A stretch of 17,258 nucleotides of DNA from Candidatus Nanopelagicales bacterium (GTDB lineage Bacteria; Actinomycetota; Actinomycetes; S36-B12; UBA5976), in the NCBI GenBank assembly GCA_023254955.1, contig JALRKC010000008.1:1-17258 (forward strand), given 5' to 3'. Position 1 is the first letter of the stretch; each line of letters opens with the position of its first letter. Below the pieces are notes generated by a model. That model did not search any database. It was not told the DNA's origin and worked only from the letters and a program-made list of their open reading frames with translations. This document shows, in pieces, positions 1-7,396 of the stretch. Made by a program: the position numbers and the translations under genes.

Positions 1-2
1 GT

Positions 3-761
3 TGGAAGCAATTACCCAATCCAAAAAAATCTGAAGTTCCCGTGAATGCAATCGTCCCATTTTCTGATCTAAGTCGCGTTGAAAAATTAGTAAAAACTGT
101 TGGATCAAACACCATTAAAGTAAAATTTGTCGCGAAAGATTTGAAAGCAGATCTTGCGATTTTAGAGAAGATTTCTCAAACGGTAACTTCGCCAATCTTT
201 AGAATTGATTTCAATCAAGCTCTCAGCGCAGAGTTAACTCAAGAATACCTAGATGGACTGGCAGATTTTAATATTGAATATCTTGAAGAACCTAGCACTG
301 ACCTTGCGGTTATAAAAAAAATAAAGCAAAGAATTCCGATAGCAATAGACGAATCCATAAGATTACAAACTGAGGCAATTGATTTAACTTGGGTTAAAAA
401 CCTTGATTGGGCAGATTTTTGGATACTAAAGCCAATTCCCTTGGGAGGTTTTAGTCGGACTCAATTAATTGCTGAAGCGGCCACCAAGCCAGTGGTTATT
501 TCTGGCAGTTTCGATTCTTCTTGCGGGCTGTATTTAACGACACTCGCCGCTACTTGGTTAAGTGAATTGCCAGCTGGTGCTGCAACCGGCGCGCTTTTAA
601 AAACAGATGTGACTGCAAACTCTTTGATTCCTACTAAAGGGATGGTTGAGGTAAAAAAAGTGGTACCAGATTTGATCACAACCCCACCAGAATCAGTTGT
701 TGGTAAATTGTTCAGGCAATTAGAAACTGCCTATTTCGAACTAGTGCAATTGGAAGGATGA
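3..761 (+). CDS. menC: o-succinylbenzoate synthase MenC (5' end missing)
   Basis: Enolase-superfamily enzyme that dehydrates SHCHC to o-succinylbenzoate in cytoplasmic menaquinone synthesis. About 253 residues are visible. The frame is open from base 3 with no stop, and the residues before the GTG at 42 continue a family-like stretch (SEVPVNAIVPF), so that GTG is internal and the true start lies left of the window. Catalytic landmarks are all present: the KVK lysine pair (codons at 117 and 123), metal ligands in IDFNQ (Asp, 207), YLEEP (Glu, 285/288) and IDES (Asp, 348), the second catalytic lysine in LKPI (429), and the C-terminal SGSFDSSCGL segment. The stop TGA is followed at once by the menD ATG, so the two are probably co-transcribed and translationally coupled. 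The main doubt is dual activity, since some MenC relatives also racemise N-acylamino acids; the menD neighbour favours OSB synthase. Confidence 0.93.
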   Translation, partial: WKQLPNPKKSEVPVNAIVPFSDLSRVEKLVKTVGSNTIKVKFVAKDLKADLAILEKISQTVTSPIFRIDFNQALSAELTQEYLDGLADFNIEYLEEPSTDLAVIKKIKQRIPIAIDESIRLQTEAIDLTWVKNLDWADFWILKPIPLGGFSRTQLIAEAATKPVVISGSFDSSCGLYLTTLAATWLSELPAGAATGALLKTDVTANSLIPTKGMVEVKKVVPDLITTPPESVVGKLFRQLETAYFELVQLEG

Positions 762-2384
762 ATGACCAATCCGCAGTCAGTCCAAGGTGCCGAATCCTTA
801 GTTAACAGTTTTTTATTAGCTGGAGTTAAAAATTTTGTGGTTTCGCCCGGCTCTAGAAATGGAGCTTTGTCGCTAGCTCTAGCTGCGGCGAGCGATGAGA
901 AATTAATTAATTTAGCAATTCGAATAGATGAGAGATCAGCAGCTTTTGTTGCCTTAGGAATGGCACTAAAAACCAAAACTCCAGCTGTGGTGGTTTGCAC
1001 TTCTGGTACTGCAGCTGCAAATTTATTGCCAGCGTTAGTTGAAGCAAAATATAGCGAGGTACCACTAATTGCTATCACCGCAGATCGCCCAAAGGAATTA
1101 ATTAATACTGGAGCGAGTCAGACTATTGATCAAGAAAATATCTTTGGCAATACGGCAAAATTAAATTTAACGCTGGATAGTGAAACACAGGATCTTGCAT
1201 CTTGGGCTAATGATGTAGAAGATTTAATAAATGAAATAGCAGAAAACCCACAGCCAGCACATATCAATATTCATTTTTCAGAGCCATTAATCCCTAGTGA
1301 AGGTCTGGAATTTTCAAAGCCAGGTAACTTTCAGTTAATAAAAAATGATCCTATTGAATTACCAAAGGACTTTATTAATAAAAAAGGCTTAATTATTGCT
1401 GGGGCTACCTTTGAGAATTTAGATTCTTATGTAGATGATTTAGCCGCAAATTTAAATTGGCCAGTTGTTGCAGAGCCACCTAGCTTGGCTTCAGTAAACA
1501 AAATTAGCCATCATCCTGCAGTGCTAGCTGCGCTGCCTGAAGATTTACAACCAGAAGTGCTTTTAACTGTTGGGCGAGTTGGATTATCGCGCCCTACTGC
1601 GAAATTACTCGCTAACGTAAAAAGAAAAATTCACTTAAATTCACCTAAAGTTCTTGATCAAGTTAGGGCAGAGGTAGTAACTAAACAACTTGCAAAATTA
1701 CCTACTAGAAAACAATCTGAAGATTGGATCGCTATTTGGAATGAAGTAAATCGCAAAGCCGAAAACGCCGCTTCCAAAAGAAAAGTGAATCAGCCTGAGT
1801 TATTGCAAGTGGTGACTAATTTGTTTTTAAATGCTGCAGCAGACTCTCATATTCACTTGAGTGCCAGCTTGGCTGCAAGAGATTTTGAATTAATGCTCAC
1901 CAAAGATCTGGCCAAAGCTATGGCAGCAAAAGGAATAACTGTTTCTATGAATCGAGGAGTTAACGGAATAGATGGAGTTGTTTCGACCGCGTTCGGCCTA
2001 TCGCTCGCAGAGCCAGAAAGACAGCACTACTGCTTACTTGGTGATATTGCAGCTTTACATGACTTGAGTGGATTTGCTTTGCCATTGGGCGAAAGACCAG
2101 TGAATTTACATTTTGTGATTGTAAATAACAATGGTGGGGGAATTTTCTCAACCTTAGAGCAGGCTAGCGTCAAAAACTTTGATCGAGTTTATGCAACTTC
2201 GCACGGAATTGAAATTGACAAAGTGTTAGCGCAATTAAAAGTCAAGCAAGTAAACCCGGGTGCCAGGCATGAAATTAAATCAGCCCCGGGGGTGAGTGCC
2301 CAAGTCTTTAATGTTGAGCCAATTGAGAAAGCAAAAGAAACAAGAGAAGAGTTTTATAAACTGATAAAACAAGCCATCAATTAA
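762..2384 (+). CDS. menD: SEPHCHC synthase MenD (thiamine-diphosphate enzyme)
   Basis: Catalyses the first committed menaquinone step: ThDP-dependent decarboxylation of 2-oxoglutarate and addition to isochorismate, giving SEPHCHC. At 540 residues it is a normal full-length MenD. The N-terminal domain shows SPGSRNGALSLAL (28-40), the catalytic glutamate region RIDERSA (Glu57) and TSGTAAANLLPALVEA, followed by the ADRP motif. The C-terminal ThDP/Mg site is seen as GD at 427-428, then NNNGGGIF about 27 residues later. Start: ATG at 762, with an AAGGA Shine-Dalgarno at 754-758 lying inside the end of menC; the spacing of 3 bases is short but the N-terminus fits the family. The 3' end overlaps the convergent menF gene by 8 bases, leaving no room for an intergenic terminator. 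The N-terminal motifs and the men context rule out other ThDP enzymes. Confidence 0.96.
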   Translation: MTNPQSVQGAESLVNSFLLAGVKNFVVSPGSRNGALSLALAAASDEKLINLAIRIDERSAAFVALGMALKTKTPAVVVCTSGTAAANLLPALVEAKYSEVPLIAITADRPKELINTGASQTIDQENIFGNTAKLNLTLDSETQDLASWANDVEDLINEIAENPQPAHINIHFSEPLIPSEGLEFSKPGNFQLIKNDPIELPKDFINKKGLIIAGATFENLDSYVDDLAANLNWPVVAEPPSLASVNKISHHPAVLAALPEDLQPEVLLTVGRVGLSRPTAKLLANVKRKIHLNSPKVLDQVRAEVVTKQLAKLPTRKQSEDWIAIWNEVNRKAENAASKRKVNQPELLQVVTNLFLNAAADSHIHLSASLAARDFELMLTKDLAKAMAAKGITVSMNRGVNGIDGVVSTAFGLSLAEPERQHYCLLGDIAALHDLSGFALPLGERPVNLHFVIVNNNGGGIFSTLEQASVKNFDRVYATSHGIEIDKVLAQLKVKQVNPGARHEIKSAPGVSAQVFNVEPIEKAKETREEFYKLIKQAIN

Positions 2385-3597
2385 GGCTAGATTTAATTGC
2401 AGTCAATTTAGTTTCGATTTCGTGAAGTTCACTTTGTGGGTTACTACCTGCAACAATCCCAGCGCCAGCAAATAATCTCGCTGAATTTTCTGAAATGTGC
2501 GCACAGCGCAGTGCGATGCCGAATTCTCCATTACCTTCAGAATCAAACCAACCCACTGGCCCTGCGTAGCGTCCTCGATCCATTTGCTCTAATTCCGAGA
2601 TTAAGACTCGGGCTCTGCTTTTTGGTGTTCCACAAACTGCTGCAGTGGGATGTAAAGCCCCGGCGAGTGCCAATGCTGGTGCATTATCTACTAATACACC
2701 TCTTACATCTGTAGCCAAGTGCGCCAAATTTGCCAAAGTTAAAACCACTGGATCGCTGGGGACTGTCATGTTCGTGCAATGTAGCGCTAGAGCGTCTGCC
2801 ACGGATTTCACTGCGAATTCGTGCTCTGAAATATCTTTTTCACTTGCTAAGAGCTGTTCGGCCATTTGTTTTGAGTCATCGCTGATTGCGATGGTTCCAG
2901 CTAAAACCCTAGAAAGTACTTGCTCATTTTCTTTCCTGATTAGTAGTTCTGGAGTTGCTCCAACTAATCCAGCGACGGAGAATGTCCAGCACTCGTCAAA
3001 GTTTTTGGCAAGATTTTTCATCAAGAATCTAGGATCAATTAGGTTTTCGCTAATTACGACTTCATCTTTAGCCAAAACGATTTTATCGATTTCACCGTTT
3101 TCAATACGACTAATTGCATTAGCTACCGCAGCTTGCCATTTATCGTCAGATAGGGCACCGTTGGCAAAATCAAGTTTGCCTGGACTAGAAATTGAGTAGG
3201 TCTTGCTGAATATGTCAGCAGTAACTTGATTTAAATCAGCCTCACCAAAGACGGTTAGCCAGGATCCGATTTCGTTTCGGCCTACTAGATATTTTGGAAC
3301 AACTACCATCGATGGTTCGTTAAAAGCATCAAAGGCAAAAGAAGCAAAAGCAATTGCGCCAGAGCCTTGAGTCTGAACTAGATCTTCTATCTTAAGAGTG
3401 GCAACAAAATCTTTCCACCATTTATGGGCTCGGGAAAATCGTTCTGTGCCAATAAATTCTTTGCGGGCAATTTCACCCCAGGCAACAATTCCTTTTGAGC
3501 GCCTAACCCAACTCATTGGATTTGTGTCAGGAAGAATTTCTAGTAGATTGACATCTCGCTCAAGCCAGACTGAACGAACCAACATTTCGGTGGACAT
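2377..3597 (-). CDS. menF: isochorismate synthase (MenF type)
   Basis: Chorismate-binding family enzyme of 406 residues, converting chorismate to isochorismate, the substrate of MenD. The conserved C-terminal half carries DKIVLAK (Lys172, probably the general base activating water), RVLAGTI (230-236), SEKDISEHEF (252-261), LHPTAAVCGTP (315-325), RGRYAGPVGW (341-350) and the glycine-rich AGAGIVAGSNPQSE segment with the late glutamates expected for Mg binding. Salicylate or anthranilate synthase relatives share the fold, but the menC-menD neighbours and the typical isochorismate synthase motifs support menF. It is the only gene on the minus strand. Its 3' end overlaps menD by 8 bases tail to tail, and its 5' end faces menG across 61 bases. 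No Shine-Dalgarno is visible before the ATG at 3597; a -10-like TAGCAT six bases upstream suggests a leaderless message. Confidence 0.93.
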   Translation of the reverse strand: MSTEMLVRSVWLERDVNLLEILPDTNPMSWVRRSKGIVAWGEIARKEFIGTERFSRAHKWWKDFVATLKIEDLVQTQGSGAIAFASFAFDAFNEPSMVVVPKYLVGRNEIGSWLTVFGEADLNQVTADIFSKTYSISSPGKLDFANGALSDDKWQAAVANAISRIENGEIDKIVLAKDEVVISENLIDPRFLMKNLAKNFDECWTFSVAGLVGATPELLIRKENEQVLSRVLAGTIAISDDSKQMAEQLLASEKDISEHEFAVKSVADALALHCTNMTVPSDPVVLTLANLAHLATDVRGVLVDNAPALALAGALHPTAAVCGTPKSRARVLISELEQMDRGRYAGPVGWFDSEGNGEFGIALRCAHISENSARLFAGAGIVAGSNPQSELHEIETKLTAIKSSLN

Positions 3598-3658
3598 GGA
3601 TTAATGCTAGAGCGAGGCTAGTTACTTGGCGAGACGAGCGGGTTGAAAAGATTAGGTT
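3598..3658. promoter_or_regulatory. divergent menF/menG promoter region
   Basis: This 61-base gap separates two genes transcribed away from each other, so it must hold both start regions unless transcription enters from further away. The menF side has the TAGCAT hexamer described separately. On the menG side only weak candidates are visible: TTGGCG at 3626-3631, an AAGATT hexamer ending five bases before the ATG, and a short AGG as a poor Shine-Dalgarno. No clear operator palindrome is seen. Confidence 0.4.
3604..3609 (-). promoter_or_regulatory. putative -10 box for leaderless menF transcript
   Basis: Read on the minus strand, TAGCAT (a TANNNT -10 hexamer) ends six bases before the menF ATG, so transcription would be expected to start at or next to the A of the start codon. 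No Shine-Dalgarno lies in between. Leaderless mRNAs with this geometry are common in Actinobacteria. I see no good -35 element about 17 bases further upstream, which lowers confidence. Confidence 0.4.
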
Positions 3659-4348
3659 ATGAATAAAGCGGATTTGAGCAAACAGCCTCGGGCAGTAGCG
3701 AAAATGTTTGATCAAGTTGCAAAAAAGTATGACATAACAAACGATATTTTGGCTTTCGGTCAAACCAAAGTTTGGAGACTTGCAACCTTCAAGGCGGTGG
3801 CACCTCAAAGCGGCGAATTAATCTTGGATTTAGCAGCAGGAACTGGTACCAGTTCTTTGTCATTTGAAAAAGCTGGGGCAAAAGTAATTTCTGGTGATTT
3901 CTCTTTGGGAATGTTAGAGGTGGGAAAAGAGAAATTTGAAGCGCTCACATTTTGTGCGATGGATGCTTTAAAGCTTCCTTTCAGTGACGAGACTTTTGAT
4001 GCCGTAACAATTTCATTTGGCCTAAGAAATGTTCACCAACTACAAGGCGCTTTAGCTGAAATGAAAAGAGTTTTAAAACCCAATGGTCGCTTGGTAATTT
4101 GTGAATTTTCTTCACCCACGAACAAGATATTAAACACAATTTATTTCAAATATCTCTTGGAATATTTGCCTAAGATTGCAAAGTATGTCTCAAGCAACCC
4201 TGAGGCGTATGAATACCTTGCTGAATCAATTCAAGACTGGCCAAAACAGGCAGAACTTGCTTCATCAATAAAGAATTCTGGTTTTAGCGCGGTTGCTTGG
4301 CGCGATTTAACCTTTGGAATTGTTGCCTTACATCGCGGTCGCAAATAA
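3659..4348 (+). CDS. menG: demethylmenaquinone methyltransferase MenG/UbiE
   Basis: SAM-dependent C-methyltransferase that converts demethylmenaquinone to menaquinone, the last ring step of the pathway, acting at the membrane surface. At 229 residues it has the usual UbiE/COQ5 length. SAM-binding motif I is DLAAGTGT (57-64), followed by the acidic residue after the second strand (GDFSLGML, 79-86). The family signatures ISFGLRNV (118-125) and MKRVLKPNGRLVICEFSSP (135-153) are intact. The start at ATG 3659 is supported by an N-terminus aligned with actinobacterial relatives (KQPRAVAKMFDQVAKKYD), although its ribosome-binding site is weak. It is followed after 67 bases by the menJ-type reductase on the same strand. 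Since no ubiquinone genes are seen and men genes flank it, menaquinone rather than ubiquinone is the likely product. Confidence 0.95.
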   Translation: MNKADLSKQPRAVAKMFDQVAKKYDITNDILAFGQTKVWRLATFKAVAPQSGELILDLAAGTGTSSLSFEKAGAKVISGDFSLGMLEVGKEKFEALTFCAMDALKLPFSDETFDAVTISFGLRNVHQLQGALAEMKRVLKPNGRLVICEFSSPTNKILNTIYFKYLLEYLPKIAKYVSSNPEAYEYLAESIQDWPKQAELASSIKNSGFSAVAWRDLTFGIVALHRGRK

Positions 4349-4360
4349 AATCAAATAGCC

Positions 4361-4366
4361 TAGAAT
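4361..4366 (+). promoter_or_regulatory. possible -10 box upstream of menJ
   Basis: TAGAAT matches five of six positions of a -10 hexamer and lies in the 67-base gap between menG and the reductase. It would leave a leader of about 43 bases that includes the Shine-Dalgarno at 4406-4410. No convincing -35 is seen, and menG read-through could serve instead. A small GAATT/AATTC inverted repeat (4363-4379) overlaps it. Confidence 0.25.
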
Positions 4367-4415
4367 TACTAAAAAATTCAAGAGTTTTGGCAGATAAACA
4401 CGGAAAAGGATTTCT

Positions 4416-5663
4416 TTGAGCGACGCAGATGTAATTGTGGTGGGGGCGGGCCCTTCTGGCTCAACGACTAGTTACTACTTAGCCCAACAAGGTTTAAAGG
4501 TATTACTTTTAGAGAAAACCAAGTTTCCGCGCGAAAAAGTTTGTGGTGATGGCTTAACGCCACGTTCCGTCAAGCAGCTTTTAGATATGGGAATTGAACC
4601 TACTGAAGCAAATGGGTGGATCAAAAATAAAGGTTTAAGAATTATTGCTGGCAAACATCGCCTGGAGCTGAACTGGCCAGAATTAGAAAGTTTTCCAAAT
4701 TACGGTCTAGTTAGAACTCGCCAGGACTTTGACGAAATTTTGGCGCAACGTGCAAAAGCCGCTGGCGCTGATTTGCGCGAGGAAACTAGAGTGCTTGGCC
4801 CAATTAGAGATGAAAAAACTGGAAGAGTAATTGGAGTAAATGCTAAAACCAAACAAGGAAACGTGAGTTTTCATGCACCGTTTGTAGTCGCAGCTGACGG
4901 TGTTTCAGCTCGTATGGCTTTAGCTCTAGGTTTGCAAAGAAGAGAAGATCGTCCGATGGGCGTTGCGGTGAGAACTTATTACAAATCGCCGCGAACTAAT
5001 GATGACTTTATGGAATCTTGGCTCGAACTTTGGGATGGCGACAAATTACTACCTGGGTATGGATGGATTTTTGGAGTAGGTGATGGCACTAGCAACGTAG
5101 GGCTAGGAATCCTAGATTCATCTCCAGCGTTTCAAAGTATCGATTACAAAGAATTATTAAAAAAGTGGCTAGAACAAACTCCGCTTGAGTGGGGTTATCG
5201 AGATGAAAATATGGTTGGTGAAATTCGCGGAGCTGCGCTGCCTATGGGATTTAACCGTCAACCTTTTTATACGCAAGGGTTAGTTTTGGTTGGGGATTCT
5301 GGCGGCATGGTTAATCCTTTCAATGGTGAGGGAATTGCTTACGCCATGGAGTCAGGCAAAGTTGCAGCTGAAGTAATTGCAGAAGCCGCAAAAGCAAATA
5401 ATGAATTTGCCAGAGAAAAAATTCTTCATCAATATCCAGCTTTAATGAGAGACAGATTAGGTGGCTACTACACATTAGGAAGAATTTTTGTAAAAATAAT
5501 TGGCAACCCCGAGGTTATGAAAATCGCGACCAAGTACGGGTTGGGCTATGACCGCTTGATGAGATTTACTCTCAAGTTGCTCGCCAATTTAACTGATCCC
5601 AATTCAAAAGAGACCTCAGACCGAATAATCAATGCCCTAAGCAAAATCGCACCAGCCGCTTAA
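4416..5663 (+). CDS. menJ: geranylgeranyl reductase family protein, probable menaquinone reductase MenJ
   Basis: FAD-dependent oxidoreductase of 415 residues that probably saturates an isoprene unit of the menaquinone side chain, as Mycobacterium MenJ does. The N-terminal Rossmann motif GAGPSG (10-15) starts directly after the start. KVCGDGLTPRSV (41-52) is the characteristic Cys-Gly FAD/substrate region of this family. The second FAD motif is VGDSGGMVNPFNGEGIAYA (292-310). The substrate motif YGWIFG (215-220) has Gly where the classical YxWxFP motif has Pro. Start: TTG at 4416, with AAGGA at 4406-4410 five bases upstream; a later start would cut the Rossmann strand. Position between menG and nuoA matches other actinobacteria. 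Alternative substrates such as geranylgeranyl lipids cannot be excluded from sequence alone. Confidence 0.85.
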   Translation: MSDADVIVVGAGPSGSTTSYYLAQQGLKVLLLEKTKFPREKVCGDGLTPRSVKQLLDMGIEPTEANGWIKNKGLRIIAGKHRLELNWPELESFPNYGLVRTRQDFDEILAQRAKAAGADLREETRVLGPIRDEKTGRVIGVNAKTKQGNVSFHAPFVVAADGVSARMALALGLQRREDRPMGVAVRTYYKSPRTNDDFMESWLELWDGDKLLPGYGWIFGVGDGTSNVGLGILDSSPAFQSIDYKELLKKWLEQTPLEWGYRDENMVGEIRGAALPMGFNRQPFYTQGLVLVGDSGGMVNPFNGEGIAYAMESGKVAAEVIAEAAKANNEFAREKILHQYPALMRDRLGGYYTLGRIFVKIIGNPEVMKIATKYGLGYDRLMRFTLKLLANLTDPNSKETSDRIINALSKIAPAA

Positions 5664-5694
5664 GTCACAAGTGCACAAAGTGAAAACTACGGGT

Positions 5695-5719
5695 GAGGTG
5701 GGTCTTCCTTAGACCTCCT
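5695..5719 (+). terminator. bulged hairpin after menJ, possible terminator
   Basis: The arms GAGGTGGGTCT (5695-5705) and AGACCTCCT (5711-5719) can form about ten pairs, including two G-U pairs and one bulged T, around a TCCTT loop. It begins 32 bases after the menJ stop. The tail that follows (TAATAACTAG) is A/T-rich but has no real T-run, so a classical intrinsic terminator is doubtful. It could instead be a leader structure of the nuo message. Confidence 0.4.
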
Positions 5720-5736
5720 TAATAACTAGACTAACT

Positions 5737-5754
5737 TTGTACAGACTTTCACAA
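5737..5754. promoter_or_regulatory. candidate Rex (NADH/NAD+ sensor) operator
   Basis: TTGTACAGACTTTCACAA is an 18-base imperfect palindrome. The known Rex operator pattern is TTGTGAA, four bases, TTCACAA. Here the right half matches 7 of 7 and the left half 5 of 7, with exactly the right spacing. Rex is known to repress nuo genes in Streptomyces, and this site ends 26 bases before the nuoA start, so binding would block the promoter region. The match and location are seen directly; that Rex exists in this organism and binds here is inference. Confidence 0.45.
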
Positions 5755-5780
5755 GCACCTTTAGTTAGCTAGGAGTTCTT

Positions 5781-6140
5781 TTGAACGCTGCTTGGCCCAT
5801 TATCGGGCTCGGAGCAATAGCCCTTGGCTTCGCAGTTATTTCTGTAGTCCTCGGTGCCGTGACTGGTCCAAAAAAATATAACCGAGCAAAACTAGATTCA
5901 TACGAATGTGGAATCGAACCAACCCCACAACCACAAGGTGGCGGAAAGTTCCCGATCAAGTATTACTTAGTTGCGATGATGTTCATAATTTTTGATATTG
6001 AAATAATTTTTTTGTACCCTTGGGCAGTAGCTTTTGACCAGCTAAATATGTTTGCAATTTTTGCGATGCTTCTATTTTTGTTTAACATCATGGTTGCCTA
6101 TGTTTATGAATGGCGACGTGGCGGATTGGAATGGGAATAG
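5781..6140 (+). CDS. nuoA: NADH-quinone oxidoreductase subunit A
   Basis: Small membrane subunit of complex I, located at the junction of the membrane arm with the quinone-binding module. It has 119 residues with three predicted membrane helices (about 5-28, 60-80 and 86-110). The loop after helix 1 carries the conserved YECG (41-44), and helix 2 holds FDIEIIFLYPW with the conserved acidic residues. The C-terminus ends in the family-typical YEWRRGGLEWE. Start: TTG at 5781 preceded by AGGAG at 5771-5775 with five-base spacing; no in-frame ATG fits as well, because the next Met (about residue 66) lies inside helix 2. First gene of the nuo operon, three bases before nuoB. Confidence 0.95.
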   Translation: MNAAWPIIGLGAIALGFAVISVVLGAVTGPKKYNRAKLDSYECGIEPTPQPQGGGKFPIKYYLVAMMFIIFDIEIIFLYPWAVAFDQLNMFAIFAMLLFLFNIMVAYVYEWRRGGLEWE

Positions 6141-6143
6141 TAA

Positions 6144-6698
6144 ATGGGTCTTGAAGAAAAACTCCCTAGTGGAGTTTTGTTAACTTCAGTTGAGAAGCTG
6201 GCTGGTTATGCACGTAAATCTTCAATGTGGCCAGCAACTTTTGGTTTAGCTTGTTGTGCAATTGAAATGATGGCATCTGGGGCTGGGCGGTATGACTTAG
6301 CGCGTTTTGGAATGGAAGTCTTTAGAGCGTCTCCCAGACAAGCCGATCTAATGATCGTGGCAGGTCGTGTTAGTCAAAAGATGGCTCCAGTGCTTCGACA
6401 AATCTACGATCAAATGGCTGAGCCTAAGTGGGTATTAGCTATGGGGGTTTGCGCATCTAGTGGAGGAATGTTTAACAACTATGCGATTGTGCAAGGTGTA
6501 GATCACGTAGTTCCAGTGGATATGTATTTACCGGGATGTCCGCCAAGACCTGAGATGTTAATTGACGCCATTTTGAAGATTCATGACCAAGCGATGAATA
6601 AAAAACTTGGTGCACACGCAAAGAAAGAGATCATTCAGAATGAAGAAGTAGCTCTAAAAACCTTGCCCTTGATTGAATCAACAGGACTACTTAGATGA
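6144..6698 (+). CDS. nuoB: NADH-quinone oxidoreductase subunit B (N2 cluster)
   Basis: Peripheral-arm subunit that carries the terminal iron-sulfur cluster N2, which passes electrons to menaquinone. At 184 residues it is a normal length for actinobacteria. The four N2 ligands are present: the tandem Cys37-Cys38 in [11 protein letters not shown], Cys103 in [11 protein letters not shown] and Cys132 in LPGCPPRPE. The [19 protein letters not shown] region that lines the quinone site is conserved. The ATG at 6144 has a weak GGGA signal at 6133-6136. Its stop overlaps the nuoC start as ATGA, which suggests translational coupling. All features are ordinary for the family. Confidence 0.97.
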   Translation: MGLEEKLPSGVLLTSVEKLAGYARKSSMWPATFGLACCAIEMMASGAGRYDLARFGMEVFRASPRQADLMIVAGRVSQKMAPVLRQIYDQMAEPKWVLAMGVCASSGGMFNNYAIVQGVDHVVPVDMYLPGCPPRPEMLIDAILKIHDQAMNKKLGAHAKKEIIQNEEVALKTLPLIESTGLLR

Positions 6699-7396
6699 GT
6701 GACGAGAAAGATCTTGTAGCACAAGAGGCTGATTTAACGATTAAATCAGTTCGCACTGGTGCATTTGGACCAAGTGATGGCGCTGATACTTCAGGCTTTG
6801 GGGGATTAGTAAACGTCGTCACTTCGCGACCAGCTGCGGTGCGACCATTTGGTGGTTGGTTTGATCAAGTTGCTGATGCTTTAGCCAAAGCCCTTGAAGC
6901 AAAGGGTAAAAGCTTTGAGCAGGTAATTTCAAAAGTAGTTATTGCACAAAATGAAATTACCTTCATAGTCAAGCGGGAACACTTGCTAAGTTTTGCCCAG
7001 GTCTTGCGTGATGATGCTGCACTCCGCTTTGAAATGTGCTTAGGTGTCATGGGTGCGCACTGGCCAAATGAAAAAAATGAAGAATTACATGCGATCTATC
7101 CATTTTTATCAGTAACGCATAACCGACGAGTATTTGCTGAAGTTACCGCGCCAGATTCTGATCCGCATATTCCATCTTTAACCGGAATTTATCCGGCTAA
7201 CAATTGGCATGAGCGTGAAGTTTATGATTTTTTTGGAATTATTTTTGATAATCACCCAGCCTTAACTCGAATTGAAATGCCAGATGATTGGGCAGGTCAT
7301 CCGCAAAGAAAAGATTATCCACTTGGTGGAATCCCTGTCGAATATAAAGGGGCCACTATCGCACCTCCTGATGAAAGACGGAGTTATCACGGATGA
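6695..7396 (+). CDS. nuoC: NADH-quinone oxidoreductase subunit C
   Basis: Hydrophilic connecting subunit of the complex I peripheral arm, with no cofactor of its own. The protein has 233 residues. The 30-kDa subunit core lies in the second half: [19 protein letters not shown], then [20 protein letters not shown], both near-canonical. The first 60 or so residues (acidic start, then [16 protein letters not shown]) form a low-similarity N-terminal extension of the kind seen in actinobacterial NuoC. NuoC is separate from NuoD here, unlike the fused NuoCD of E. coli. Four-base ATGA overlaps link it to nuoB upstream and nuoD downstream. Confidence 0.96.
   Translation: MSDEKDLVAQEADLTIKSVRTGAFGPSDGADTSGFGGLVNVVTSRPAAVRPFGGWFDQVADALAKALEAKGKSFEQVISKVVIAQNEITFIVKREHLLSFAQVLRDDAALRFEMCLGVMGAHWPNEKNEELHAIYPFLSVTHNRRVFAEVTAPDSDPHIPSLTGIYPANNWHEREVYDFFGIIFDNHPALTRIEMPDDWAGHPQRKDYPLGGIPVEYKGATIAPPDERRSYHG

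Larger units (their letters stand above)
5664..5780 (+). promoter_or_regulatory. menJ-nuoA intergenic region / nuo operon control region
   Basis: This 117-base gap is the largest non-coding stretch in the window and the expected site of the nuo promoter. From left to right it holds overlapping CAC/GTG dyads (CACAAGTG at 5666, CACAAAGTG at 5674), the bulged hairpin at 5695-5719, weak -10-like hexamers (TAGACT 5727-5732, TAACTT 5732-5737), a Rex-like operator at 5737-5754, and the nuoA Shine-Dalgarno AGGAG at 5771-5775. An outer inverted repeat pairs 5672-5681 with 5734-5743 (9 of 10 bases). No -35 element stands out, so the exact promoter cannot be placed. Confidence 0.55.

Noticed and set aside
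2645..3199. A 184-codon open frame on the plus strand opposite menF
   Set aside because: It lies wholly antisense to a strongly conserved isochorismate synthase, is rich in Ser/Ala/Leu as expected of a mirror frame, shows no motif and has no convincing ribosome-binding site.
4363..4379. GAATT...AATTC inverted repeat between menG and menJ
   Set aside because: Only five A/T-rich pairs with a seven-base loop; likely chance, with no T-run to make it a terminator.
5760..5765. TTTAGT as a nuoA -10 box with TTGTAC (5737-5742) 17 bases upstream
   Set aside because: The start of transcription would fall at about 5772, inside the AGGAG ribosome-binding site of nuoA, so this promoter would remove it. 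The -35 match is also poor.
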